Shown here in pieces: positions 50,397-59,528 of a stretch of 64,000 bases of DNA (the stretch's first letter is position 1; each line of letters opens with the position of its first letter). Made by a program: the position numbers and the translations under genes. Source of the stretch: Tritrichomonas musculus (taxonomy: Eukaryota > Parabasalia > Tritrichomonadida > Tritrichomonadidae); contig JAPFFF010000017.1 of assembly GCA_039105265.1 (NCBI GenBank), positions 1,798,001 through 1,862,000 on the forward strand. Reading direction: 5' to 3'. The notes beneath the pieces are model-generated. The model searched no databases and had not been told where the DNA came from. It saw only the letters and a program-made list of their open reading frames with translations.

Positions 50397-53300
50397 ATGA
50401 GTAAAAATGATCAAGATGCTCCAGCATTTGAAGACGATACTGATTTACTAATTTCTCAACTTAAATCAGAAATTAAATCATTACAATCCCAAAACAGTTC
50501 TTCTCAAGATAAGATTGCTGAAGGAATATCTAAAGTTGAAGAGCAATTGAATATTCAATCGCCTGAAAACTCAAACATTTATAATTTGGATTTAATGGAC
50601 AGAATTTTAAGAGTTGGATCAAACGTGAAAAGCCTTCATTCGCAAATTTCAAATCAGATTTTTGACATCTTTAGTAGAGGTTTGTACGATACTGATTTTC
50701 TCAAGGATACATTAACGACAATTCAAAGTGAGCTTGAAGGTAGCGCAATGCTGCCTCTGGACGATTTTGAGGCACAAGAAACTCTTCAAAATTTACGAAA
50801 AATTGCTTTGGAAGAGACATCTGAAATCGAAATATTAAGAAAAGCATTGAAGGATTCATTAATGATTCATCAAGATTCAGAAAGCAAAATTAAATCACTT
50901 AGAGCGAGAATTTTTAATTTGGAACACCAAATTACATTTTATATTGAAAGTAACAAAAACCCAGGTACGAATCCAGAGAATCTCGAAATCTGTAGTGACG
51001 ACGAAAATTCCTCAGAGTTATCTCCGTTTGCTTTAGATATTCACGCAAATTCTTTGCAAATTGACCCCGGACCGAGAACAATAAGTAGAAACAAAATTCG
51101 TTCAGCCTCTGTTAGATCTAGAAAATTTCATAAGCCTCATAATAGTATCAATCCAACAACTTTTGAAGGCGTTGATCATTTTTCGCTATCAAAAGTTCAA
51201 CAACAAGAAATTGAATCCAATTTTAAAGACCAAATCTTCCAATTAAATACAAGCTTATCTCAATGTAAAACGCAAATTGAACTTGATAAACAAAACGAAG
51301 CCAAACTCAAAGCGAAATATGACAAATTAGTACAAAACTATAAAATATTATCTAAAAAATTTACTAAATTGACAGAATTGAATAAACAATACAAAGCAAA
51401 AATTAAAGGACTTGAAGATCAATTGCAACATTCTAAAGAAACGATAGAAAAATTGCAAGAGCCAAGCCAAGAACTTGTTGAAAAAACAGAAATGATCGAA
51501 AAACTTAAAAAAGAGCTAGAAAATACCCAAGTTCAAATTATGAATTATGATGCCAATCTAAATAAACATAAATCGGGCTTATCCATATTAAAGAAAAAGT
51601 ATGAACAAACCAAACAGAAAAGTGACTCATTTATGGATCAACTATCAATTATAGAACGATATGTATTTTTGAATGACACTGATCAGACTCCCCAAATTGA
51701 AGGTCAGAACCAATCAGATCGAATTATTGATCGCTTTGGTCAACTGAAAAGTTCATTACGAAAATCGACAAATCAAGTTGAGCAATACATTACATTCTTT
51801 TTAAATATCCGTCAAACAGTTGGTCTTTCAAATGAAAATCTGTCCAATTTTGACAATTCTGTAAAATCAGAAACATTGTTCAATAAAGAGATCAATGAGC
51901 AAATTAGAGCAATATATAAAGAAAATGAAGATTATAAAGCTCTACTAGAACAGATCAAAGCTACACTTGGAATGACAGAAAATAAAGACTGTTTAATTGT
52001 GAAAAAGATCATGAATTATCTGAATGAAAATGAGCGAGTTAAAAGTCAATTGCGCAACCTATTGAAATCGCTTGGACTTTCTGAAATTAATCCTGAATCA
52101 GAAGAAGAAGTTAATAGTGCAATCAAGCAAGCAGAAATCATTGCTAATGAAAACAAGCGGCTTAAAGAACAGATGAATGAAGTGAATCAAGCAGTTGGTG
52201 TCAAAAGTTCAACCAAAATTGTTGAGCAAATAAACAAAATTAACAAAGAATCAAGACAAATGAAAGATGCTCTTAAAGCCATTTCTAAATCACTTAATAT
52301 TAACTCAGATTCGCTTGATAATGAATCAGATCCATCTTCAACTGAAAAAATTTGTTCAGAAATCATAAGTGCTGTTCAAAAACAAACCCAGCAACATGAC
52401 GAGGTTAGAAAGACTCTTGGTAATGATTCATCTGATTTTAATGAATTGATGAAGAATTTAAAAACTCAACTAAATGAAAATGAAATTTTAAAGAGTCATT
52501 TAAATAGTCTTCGTTCAACTTTAGGTCTGTCTGAATTTAACATAACTGGATCAAAGACTGTTGAAGAACAATGTGCTGCTATTCAAGCTGAAGTAAAGCA
52601 ATTGAAAGAAGTCAAAGAAAAACTTCAGAATGAAATGTCTTCTGTTAAAAAATCGCTTGGAATTAAAGGTCAATTGGAAAGCAAAGAAGGCGGAGTCACT
52701 TCTCGCATCAATTCTTTAAACACAGAAAATGATAGATTGAAGAAGCAGGTGCAAGAAATGTGTGACATGCTTGGAATTCCGAATGTTACGGAACGAAGCA
52801 TCGGAAATGAAGATAAAGGAAACAACATTAAAGACAAAATAAGTAAACTTCAAAGAGAAAATGAAGGAATGAAAGAAGAAATCATTAAAATTGCGGAAAG
52901 TATTGGAATTGATACATCCAAATTGAAAACGGCCACTAACATTGAAACTCTTTTGAAAGAGGCAGCACATATTCAAGAACTAATAATTAAACTTCGATCA
53001 GACAACAATAAACTGCGAAATCAAAATGACATTATTCGAGAGACACTTGGGCTTGGTCGAATTACAGAAGAAGAACTCAATTCAGAAAAGATTTCGGAAA
53101 TGAATGATAAGATCAAAGAACGAACGAAAACGCTTCAAACACAAAATAATAATCTCAAAGAACAAAACAACAAACTTACTGCAAGTAATAATAAACTGCG
53201 AAATCAAAATGACATTATTCGAGAGACACTTGGCCTTGGTCGAATTACAGAAGAAGAACTCAATTCAGATAATATCAGCGAAATGAATGAAATAATTAAG

Positions 53301-56300
53301 AAACAAGCGAAAACGCTTCAAACACAAAATGATAATCTCAAAGAACAAAACAACAAACTTCGAGAAGCACTTGGACTTCCACCAATTGACTATTCTAAAG
53401 AATCATCAGCAGCATCCAATTCCGCAGATAAAACAGAATCTGAATCATCTAAAGAGATGATTAGTATGATTGAGAAAGAACGAGAAGAAAATTCAATATT
53501 GAAGAAAGAACTTGACAATCTTTATTCGGCACTTGGAATTAATGATAAAGACATCCCAGCAAACATGACGATTGAAGAACGATGCAAGTTAATCAACAAT
53601 CGCTTGAGAGAAGTTCAAGAAGACAAAGAAGAACTTGATACTGAAATGCGAGCACTCAAAAAATCACTTGGAATTGAAGATGAAGAAAATGATGAAACGA
53701 ATAAAACAGATCGAATCAACAAATCAAGATCATCCGCGATGATTGATCAAATCCAACTTATGAACAAAGAAAATTCCGAACTTAAAGCCGAACTGAAAAA
53801 GATTCGAGAAAACCTTGGACTTTCAACGAGTGAAGGAGAAATGAAAGAGAGTGCTAGCATTTTCAACAAAATTGATGAAGTGAAGAATGAAAATCAAACA
53901 CTTAAAGAAAAAGTTCAAGAGATGTGTCGACTTCTTGGCATTCCAGATTTTTCGGAAGGACATGGAGAAGAAAACGAAGGAGCGAATAGTATCAATCAAA
54001 TTGAGAAAGCCACTAATGAAATCAAGAAACAACTGAACGATCTTCAAACACGAAACAACAAACTTTCATCAGACAACAATAAACTTCGAAATCAAAATGA
54101 CATTATCCGCGAAGCACTTGGGCTTGGTCGAATTACCGAAGAAGAACTCAATTCAGAAAAGATTTCTGAAATGAATGAAATAATTAAGAAACAAGCTATT
54201 ACACTTCAAACACAAAATGACAATCTCAAAGAACAAAACAACAAACTCCGAGAAGCACTTGGACTTCCACCAATTGACTATTCTAAAGAATCATCAGCAG
54301 CATCCAATTCCACAGAGAAATCAGAATCTGATTTGGCCAGCCAAAATGGAATTAATGAGATGCTCAAGCTTGTCCAAAACGATAAAGAAGAGAATTCATT
54401 GTTGAAGAAACAATTTGACAATCTCTTTAATACGTTAGGAATTTCGTTACCAAGCGAAAATGGAGAGACTTCACTTGAAGATCGCTGCAACAAAGTCAAT
54501 GACGAAGTCAAGCTTCTTAAAGAAAACAAAGAAAAACTGGAAGCAGAGATGCGTGCTCTTAAGCAGTCTCTTGGAATTGAGGATGACAAAGAAACAAAAA
54601 ATTCTGAAGAGCAAAAGAACAAGCCAAGCATTCTTGACGTTGTTCAAAATACAACCAAAGAAAACAACGAAATGAAAGAGCAAATAAATATAATTAGCTC
54701 TGAGAATGATAGATTGAAGAAGCAGGTGCAAGAAATGTGTGACATGCTTGGAATTCCAAATGTTACGGAACGAAGCATTGGAAATGAAGATAAAGGAAAC
54801 AACATTAAAGACAAAATAAGTAAACTTCAAAGAGAAAATGAAGGAATGAAAGAAGAAATCATTAAAATTGCGGAAAGTATTGGAATTGATACATCCAAAT
54901 TGAAAACGACTACTAACATTGAAACTCTTTTGAAAGAGGCAACACATATTCAAGAACTAATAATTAAACTTCGATCAGACAACAATAAACTGCGAAATCA
55001 AAATGACATTATTCGAGAGACACTTGGGCTTGGTCGAATTACAGAAGAAGAACTCAATTCAGAAAAGATTTCTGAAATGAATGATAAGATCAAAGAACGA
55101 ACGAAAACGCTTCAAACACAAAATAATAATCTCAAAGAACAAAACAACAAACTCCGAGAAGCACTTGGACTTCCACCAATTGACTATTCTAAGACAGATA
55201 TAACAGACAAAACGCATCCAGAAGAAACCAAAGAGAAAGGAATTCAAGAGATGATTAGTATGATTGAGAAAGAACGAGAAGAAAATTCAATATTGAAGAA
55301 AGAACTTGACAATCTTTATTCGGCACTTGGAATTAATGATAAAGACATCCCAGCAAACATGACGATTGAAGAACGATGCAAGTTGATCAACAATCGCTTG
55401 AGAGAAGTTCAAGAAGACAAAGAAGAACTTGATACTGAAATGCGAGCACTCAAAAAATCACTTGGAATTGAAGATGAAGAAAATGATGAAACGAATAAAA
55501 CAGACCGAATCAACAAATCAAGATCATCCGCGATGATTGATCAAATCCAACTTATGAACAAAGAAAATTCCGAACTTAAAGCCGAACTGAAAAAGATTCG
55601 AGAAAACCTTGGACTTTCAACGAGTGAAGGAGAAATGAAAGAGAGTGCTAGCATTTTCAACAAAATTGATGAAGTGAAGAATGAAAATCAGACACTTAAA
55701 GAAAAAGTTCAAGAGATGTGTCGACTTCTTGGCATTCCAGATTTTACTGAAGGACATGGAGAAGAAAACGAAGGACCGAATAATATCAATCAAATTGAGA
55801 AAGCCACTAATGAAATCAAGAAACAACTGAACGATCTTCAAACACGAAACAACAAACTTTCATCAGACAACAATAAACTTCGAAATCAAAATGACATTAT
55901 CCGCGAAGCACTTGGGCTTGGTCGAATTACCGAAGAAGAACTCAATTCAGAAAAGATTTCTGAAATGAATGAAATAATTAAGAAACAAGTTAGTACACTT
56001 CAAACACAAAATGATAATCTCAAAGAACAAAACAACAAACTTACTGCAAGTAATAATAAACTGCGAAATCAAAATGACATTATTCGAGAGACACTTGGCC
56101 TTGGTCGAATTACAGAAGAAGAACTCAATTCAGACAATATCAGCGAAATGAATGAAATAATTAAGAAACAAGCTAAAACGCTTCAAACACAAAATGATAA
56201 TCTCAAAGAACAAAACAACAAACTCCGAGAGGCACTTGGACTTCCACCAATTGACTATTCTAAGACAGATATAACAGACAAAACGCATCCAGAAGAAACC

Positions 56301-59171
56301 AAAGAGAAAGGAATTCAAGAGATGATTAGTATGATTGAGAAAGAACGAGAAGAAAATTCAATATTAAAGAAAGAACTTGATAATCTTTATTCGGCACTTG
56401 GAATTAATGATAAAGACATCCCAGCAAACATGACGATTGAAGAACGATGCAAGTTAATCAACAATCGCTTGAGAGAAGTTCAAGAAGACAAAGAAGAACT
56501 TGATACTGAAATGCGAGCACTCAAAAAATCACTTGGAATTGAAGATGAATCCAAAAATCCAAGTGAGCAACAACAGCAAGGCAAGAAGCCAAGCATAATT
56601 GAAGTTGTCGAAACGGCAACCAAAGAAAACGATGAGATGAAAGATCAGCTCAACAAAATCTGCGAAATTCTCGGACTTTCAAACAAGTCGAAAGCAGGCG
56701 AGATTCTCCAATCTGTACAGAACCAGACAGACCTGTTCAAATCCATTCAGAGTGTCATAAAAGAAGGGCAGAAGAAAGGAAATCTCAGTAACGAAGAGAT
56801 GCTGCAAGCCATTGTAAACATGAAGAAGTCTGTTGAAGAGCAAACAAGCATGAATCAGCAGAAAGAAAAAGAAATCAATGAAATCGAGTCCCTTCTTCAA
56901 GAGGAGATTGAATCAGCTGGCAGTCAAGACAGTCCAAGATCATCCAAGTCGAAGATTGTCCGTGCAATCAAGCGACTGAAGAAGAACAGCCAACAACTCA
57001 AGAAGCAGCTGGAAGCTTCTTCTCATCAACACGAACAAGACAAAGAAGAACTGACACTCAAACTGAATGAGAAGCAAAATGAGCTCGACGATTTGAAGCA
57101 GAAAAATATCGAGCTTCAGTCAAAAGCGTCTGGAATAATGGAAGAAAGATCGTCTGTTATAAACAGCATCCAATCACTCATTTCATCGCCAGACAGTCCA
57201 AAGTCTCCTGTTTATCAGAAATTGAATGGAATTTCACAAGAAATTTCAAATCAGCAAAACGTGCTTGGTGAGTTAATTGTTGACAAAGAAAAGTGGAACA
57301 AGCTCGAGAAATTCGAAGAAGAAAGAACACAAATAATTGATGACTTGATATCAGAAGGACTTTTGCAAGTTCAGAGCAGAAAAGATGTCAATTTGCCGCT
57401 TTTAATTCAAGATATTCTTCACGAAAGAAAAGAAATCCAGAAGCAAAATGAAGCAGCAATACAAGAAAGATCAGCTGTTTTAGGAATTCTTGATGATGGC
57501 AATGAAAATTCGAATGGTATTGTGAATGCATTCAAAAAGTTGCAGACACAAGTTTCTAGTGATAAAGAAAGATTGGATCAACTTAAAAAATTACTTGGAA
57601 TTCAAGGTGATGATGAATCAGATTCCTTTAATGAAATTGTTGCTGCAATTAAAGGTCTTCAAAAACAACTTTCTTCGATTAGAGAAAGTCTCGGACTTCC
57701 TCCTTTGAGGGAAGGTGTTTCTGGTGAAAAAGAAGGCGAAATCCAAGTTGTAAGCAATCTTCGTAAGCAAATGAAAGAAATGCAAGCGAAACTTGAACAA
57801 AGCAAGAAAGAAAGAGATACTATTCTTTCATCGCTTGGAATAAGTGCTTCTAATTATAATGCAAGCAGTGACAATTTGATTGATGAAATCCAGCACATTA
57901 AGAATGAGATTGATGCACTTCGTAAAGAACGAAATGAAATCCAACAATCACTCGTTCTTTTCGGTGACAATCAAGACCATAAAAACATTGTTGATTCACT
58001 GAAAAAGTTCGCTCAAGAAAGACAGTCTGTTATCAAGATCATCTTCGACCAAGAAGATTCAAACGAAAGTAAAAGAAGAAAGTCGCCGAAATCACAAACA
58101 ATTGTTAAATCGTCGCCTGAAGTAATTGACGCACTTGAGATAATAATCAACAATCAAACGCAAGTCTCAAAGATCAGTCTTGACAACGAGACGCAAATGA
58201 AGAACATCGAGAAAGAGCTCAATTTGCTTGCCAAAGAATTCGGAATCGAATTCAAACAGACGAAGTCATTGAACTCGCTCGACGAGAAAATGCGAGTCAT
58301 TCATGGAGCTTTGAAAGGCAGATTTGACAATCTAAACGAAGAAGCAAAATCATATAAAAAGCATCTTCAAGATTATCAGGATTCAATTGCTCGTGTACAG
58401 AAGCTTCTTGGCATTAAAGAGAATAAGAACAAAGGCAAGTTTGTTAATACTGCTGCTGATCTAGAAGCCCAAATCATCAACTTCTTAAAGAAGACTGAAG
58501 AAGAACAGCAAAATCGTTCAATTGGACTTGAGAAAAAGATTGCCGAACTTGAGAAAAAGATCGACGAGCTTATGAAAGAGTTAAAAGCACTTAAATCTGA
58601 ACGAAGGGCTGCACTTTCTATTCTGCAAATCAAAGATGAAACAGACGAAGAATTAGAAAATGTTGATGATTTCATCTTACAATTAAAATCACCGTTGATT
58701 GCAGGTCTTCAGAAAGTGACGCAAGATAATCAAGAGCAATTGAGCTTGATTGATAAACTTAAAGAACATTTGACTAACGCTGCGAAATCTTTGCAAAGCT
58801 TGTCTGGCGAAAGAGACTCGATAATGAATGCTTTGATGCCGGGTGGCTTCTCAGATAGTCAAACAGACCATTCAATTAACGTACTATTTAAGAATCTCGA
58901 ATCGTTGGGAATCCAAATTTCAAGACAAAATGACTCAATGATCTCTGTAATTAGCGAAGATTCCAGAATCAGACTAAGTGAAAGTGATTCGAATCCATCA
59001 TTACCAAGATTAAGAAAAAGAGAAAGACCACAACGGCCACAAAGCCACATTGTAGCTGCTTTAAATACAATTAGAAATCAACTTGAAAATGCTCAACAAG
59101 AATTGGCGGATAAAGAAATTAGAATTGCTGAATTAGAAGATGAAAATGAAAAATTAAAAATAGACAAATAA
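50397..59171 (+). CDS. Giant coiled-coil repeat protein (2924 aa)
   Basis: 2924 residues, ATG at 50397. Residues 1-500 have ordinary coiled coils with a Ser-rich linker. From about residue 520 the protein becomes a chain of units of roughly 33-45 residues: an amphipathic helix with ENxxLK-type heptads ending in a (S/T/A)LG(I/L/M) hinge and a short acidic or Ser/Pro loop (KSLGLSEIN, ETLGLGRITEE, EALGLPPIDYS, SALGINDKDIP, RLLGIPDF, KKSLGIEDE, ESLGLPPLRE). Dozens of hinges are present. Residues about 777-2050 include near-identical long duplications (listed separately). The C-terminal 800 residues keep the hinge pattern but without identity, ending in a final coil. No enzyme domain or membrane segment. 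It is probably an elongated cytoskeletal or tethering protein of the type often annotated 'viral A-type inclusion protein' in trichomonads. Confidence 0.88.
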   Translation: MSKNDQDAPAFEDDTDLLISQLKSEIKSLQSQNSSSQDKIAEGISKVEEQLNIQSPENSNIYNLDLMDRILRVGSNVKSLHSQISNQIFDIFSRGLYDTDFLKDTLTTIQSELEGSAMLPLDDFEAQETLQNLRKIALEETSEIEILRKALKDSLMIHQDSESKIKSLRARIFNLEHQITFYIESNKNPGTNPENLEICSDDENSSELSPFALDIHANSLQIDPGPRTISRNKIRSASVRSRKFHKPHNSINPTTFEGVDHFSLSKVQQQEIESNFKDQIFQLNTSLSQCKTQIELDKQNEAKLKAKYDKLVQNYKILSKKFTKLTELNKQYKAKIKGLEDQLQHSKETIEKLQEPSQELVEKTEMIEKLKKELENTQVQIMNYDANLNKHKSGLSILKKKYEQTKQKSDSFMDQLSIIERYVFLNDTDQTPQIEGQNQSDRIIDRFGQLKSSLRKSTNQVEQYITFFLNIRQTVGLSNENLSNFDNSVKSETLFNKEINEQIRAIYKENEDYKALLEQIKATLGMTENKDCLIVKKIMNYLNENERVKSQLRNLLKSLGLSEINPESEEEVNSAIKQAEIIANENKRLKEQMNEVNQAVGVKSSTKIVEQINKINKESRQMKDALKAISKSLNINSDSLDNESDPSSTEKICSEIISAVQKQTQQHDEVRKTLGNDSSDFNELMKNLKTQLNENEILKSHLNSLRSTLGLSEFNITGSKTVEEQCAAIQAEVKQLKEVKEKLQNEMSSVKKSLGIKGQLESKEGGVTSRINSLNTENDRLKKQVQEMCDMLGIPNVTERSIGNEDKGNNIKDKISKLQRENEGMKEEIIKIAESIGIDTSKLKTATNIETLLKEAAHIQELIIKLRSDNNKLRNQNDIIRETLGLGRITEEELNSEKISEMNDKIKERTKTLQTQNNNLKEQNNKLTASNNKLRNQNDIIRETLGLGRITEEELNSDNISEMNEIIKKQAKTLQTQNDNLKEQNNKLREALGLPPIDYSKESSAASNSADKTESESSKEMISMIEKEREENSILKKELDNLYSALGINDKDIPANMTIEERCKLINNRLREVQEDKEELDTEMRALKKSLGIEDEENDETNKTDRINKSRSSAMIDQIQLMNKENSELKAELKKIRENLGLSTSEGEMKESASIFNKIDEVKNENQTLKEKVQEMCRLLGIPDFSEGHGEENEGANSINQIEKATNEIKKQLNDLQTRNNKLSSDNNKLRNQNDIIREALGLGRITEEELNSEKISEMNEIIKKQAITLQTQNDNLKEQNNKLREALGLPPIDYSKESSAASNSTEKSESDLASQNGINEMLKLVQNDKEENSLLKKQFDNLFNTLGISLPSENGETSLEDRCNKVNDEVKLLKENKEKLEAEMRALKQSLGIEDDKETKNSEEQKNKPSILDVVQNTTKENNEMKEQINIISSENDRLKKQVQEMCDMLGIPNVTERSIGNEDKGNNIKDKISKLQRENEGMKEEIIKIAESIGIDTSKLKTTTNIETLLKEATHIQELIIKLRSDNNKLRNQNDIIRETLGLGRITEEELNSEKISEMNDKIKERTKTLQTQNNNLKEQNNKLREALGLPPIDYSKTDITDKTHPEETKEKGIQEMISMIEKEREENSILKKELDNLYSALGINDKDIPANMTIEERCKLINNRLREVQEDKEELDTEMRALKKSLGIEDEENDETNKTDRINKSRSSAMIDQIQLMNKENSELKAELKKIRENLGLSTSEGEMKESASIFNKIDEVKNENQTLKEKVQEMCRLLGIPDFTEGHGEENEGPNNINQIEKATNEIKKQLNDLQTRNNKLSSDNNKLRNQNDIIREALGLGRITEEELNSEKISEMNEIIKKQVSTLQTQNDNLKEQNNKLTASNNKLRNQNDIIRETLGLGRITEEELNSDNISEMNEIIKKQAKTLQTQNDNLKEQNNKLREALGLPPIDYSKTDITDKTHPEETKEKGIQEMISMIEKEREENSILKKELDNLYSALGINDKDIPANMTIEERCKLINNRLREVQEDKEELDTEMRALKKSLGIEDESKNPSEQQQQGKKPSIIEVVETATKENDEMKDQLNKICEILGLSNKSKAGEILQSVQNQTDLFKSIQSVIKEGQKKGNLSNEEMLQAIVNMKKSVEEQTSMNQQKEKEINEIESLLQEEIESAGSQDSPRSSKSKIVRAIKRLKKNSQQLKKQLEASSHQHEQDKEELTLKLNEKQNELDDLKQKNIELQSKASGIMEERSSVINSIQSLISSPDSPKSPVYQKLNGISQEISNQQNVLGELIVDKEKWNKLEKFEEERTQIIDDLISEGLLQVQSRKDVNLPLLIQDILHERKEIQKQNEAAIQERSAVLGILDDGNENSNGIVNAFKKLQTQVSSDKERLDQLKKLLGIQGDDESDSFNEIVAAIKGLQKQLSSIRESLGLPPLREGVSGEKEGEIQVVSNLRKQMKEMQAKLEQSKKERDTILSSLGISASNYNASSDNLIDEIQHIKNEIDALRKERNEIQQSLVLFGDNQDHKNIVDSLKKFAQERQSVIKIIFDQEDSNESKRRKSPKSQTIVKSSPEVIDALEIIINNQTQVSKISLDNETQMKNIEKELNLLAKEFGIEFKQTKSLNSLDEKMRVIHGALKGRFDNLNEEAKSYKKHLQDYQDSIARVQKLLGIKENKNKGKFVNTAADLEAQIINFLKKTEEEQQNRSIGLEKKIAELEKKIDELMKELKALKSERRAALSILQIKDETDEELENVDDFILQLKSPLIAGLQKVTQDNQEQLSLIDKLKEHLTNAAKSLQSLSGERDSIMNALMPGGFSDSQTDHSINVLFKNLESLGIQISRQNDSMISVISEDSRIRLSESDSNPSLPRLRKRERPQRPQSHIVAALNTIRNQLENAQQELADKEIRIAELEDENEKLKIDK
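52725..56549 (+). repeat. Mosaic near-identical duplications inside the giant coiled-coil gene
   Basis: Block A: 52725-53175 and 54702-55152 (offset 1977 bases, 659 codons), with about half a dozen differences seen. Block B: 53454-54247 and 55248-56041 (offset 1794, 598 codons), with a few differences. A shorter copy of B's start is at 56319-56549, and block C (53176-53397) recurs at 56041-56262, both at offset 2865 (955 codons). The KLRNQNDIIRE motif is present six times (near 53008, 53195, 54079, 54985, 55873, 56060). Two linker types alternate: ESSAASNS at 53398 and 54287, TDITDKTHPEE at 55193 and 56264. All offsets are multiples of three. The pattern implies recent duplication with unequal exchange or gene conversion. 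Confidence 0.9.
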
Positions 59172-59528
59172 ATTTATAAAAATTATGTTAAATAATTGAA
59201 AATTTACATGATTCAGTGAAATATTGAATCTGTAATTTTTACAGATACAGAGAGAAGAAGAAAAAAAAAAAAAAAAGAGAATTCATATATCTCTTTTTAT
59301 TATTTCTGTTTATGTTATGGAGAAGGATATTAAGGTTCAAATACTCTCATGAACATTGTTAATTTTTTTATTTTATTTTATTTTTTATAAATATTAAAAT
59401 TTTCTAATATATACGTTTTTTAATTTAGCTTTTTGTATGATATTGAACAAAATTCTGAGATAAAGTAAACGTAAATCAATTTAAATTTTGAACTATTATT
59501 TAGTCGCTTTAAATTTCAAACTCAGATT
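59172..59528. other. AT-rich spacer
   Basis: Homopolymer A and T runs, an AGAGAAGAAG-A(n) stretch at about 59250-59280, and no ORF of note. TTTCAAACTCAG lies 10-20 bases before the next ATG at 59529 and may hold a weak initiator (TCAAA). Confidence 0.4.

Noticed and set aside
52716-56318. Several 60-160 codon minus-strand ORFs inside the giant coiled-coil gene
   Set aside because: They recur in step with the DNA repeats and are antisense shadows of the main frame (Phe/Leu/Ser-rich).
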